Positions 5,324-5,468 of a stretch of 5,468 bases of DNA are shown piece by piece. Source of the stretch: Acidobacteriota bacterium (lineage in GTDB: Bacteria; Acidobacteriota; UBA890; WLXD01); NCBI GenBank assembly GCA_022571615.1, contig JACZXM010000244.1:1-5468 (forward strand), given 5' to 3'. The position numbers and the translations under genes were made by a program. How positions within the stretch are numbered: position 1 is the stretch's first letter; each line of letters opens with the position of its first letter. The notes under the pieces are model-generated. The model had not been told where the DNA came from, ran no database searches, and worked only from the letters and a program-made list of their open reading frames with translations.

Positions 5324-5468
5324 TGGCCTGACTCCTGGAACCAATTCTCCAACGTGATGCTCTCGATCGAGGCGTGGCCCTGCTCGCCCGGCATGCCCGG
5401 CGGCAGGTTCGCGCCCAGATCGGGCACTTGGAAGATCGCGGGCACGTTCGTACCCATGTCGAACCAGG
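5320..5468 (-). CDS. 3' end of an unrecognised gene upstream of pilV
   Basis: The last 48 codons of a gene entering from the right edge, ending ...SIESITLENWFQESGQ and TGA (5322..5320). The visible part is polar, with a proline/glycine stretch (PDLGANLPPGMPGEQG) and no membrane segment or cysteine. The frame is supported by its stop, which overlaps the pilV-like GTG by the GTGA arrangement typical of coupled genes. Codon third positions are mostly G or C. By position a FimT/FimU/GspH-type pseudopilin or another pilus protein would be expected, but the fragment shows no feature that identifies one. Confidence 0.6.
   Translation of the reverse strand, partial: WFDMGTNVPAIFQVPDLGANLPPGMPGEQGHASIESITLENWFQESGQ
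5331..5336 (-). promoter_or_regulatory. Ribosome binding site fixing the GTG start of the pilV-like gene
   Basis: AGGAGT on the minus strand lies 7 nt before GTG 5323..5321, inside the last codons of the upstream gene. It decides against the longer TTG start at 5344, which would put seven extra residues before the prepilin leader. Confidence 0.6.

Overview
The window is GC-rich DNA from a Gram-negative (diderm) bacterium that makes type IV pili. The evidence is several prepilin-type proteins and an outer-membrane beta-barrel protein with a signal peptide and a terminal phenylalanine. Gene content would fit a myxobacterium/deltaproteobacterium, an Acidobacteriota member or a similar high-GC lineage; the sequence alone does not decide this. 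All intact genes read on the minus strand, so the biological order runs from high to low coordinates.

Right end (5468 to 3738): a tight operon-like run. It holds the 3' end of an unrecognised gene, a PilV-like minor prepilin (its GTG start overlaps the upstream TGA), a PilW-like minor prepilin 4 nt further on, and, 25 nt further on, a small two-TM membrane protein ending in a HAMP domain with no output domain. A 13-bp tandem duplication at the end of pilW leaves two consecutive in-frame TAA stops.

Centre (3737 to 3246): about 490 bp without an intact gene. It holds two gene relics that meet tail to tail: a plus-strand piece of a PPOX-type flavin-binding protein and a minus-strand piece of an M28 zinc peptidase.

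Large gene (3245 to 600): an 881-residue exported protein. After the signal peptide comes a periplasmic domain with a kinase-like signature (GG.QT, HKD, GDWDRH, DRDQAF), then a glycine-rich beta region, then a C-terminal Omp85/BamA-type barrel. It resembles a family known mainly as 'BamA/TamA family outer membrane protein' or as the C-terminal part of some calcineurin-like phosphoesterases, but lacks the phosphoesterase domain.

Left end (599 to 1): about 530 bp without a convincing gene (a short coding-like patch, a possible promoter), then the first 24 codons of a PilX/GspK-like prepilin with a TTG start, cut by the window edge. Taken together, the usual minor pilin order pilV-pilW-pilX appears to be split by the HAMP gene, the relics and the kinase-like/barrel gene. 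The pilus genes should cooperate in priming and tipping a type IV pilus. Whether the HAMP and barrel proteins take part is not shown by the sequence.
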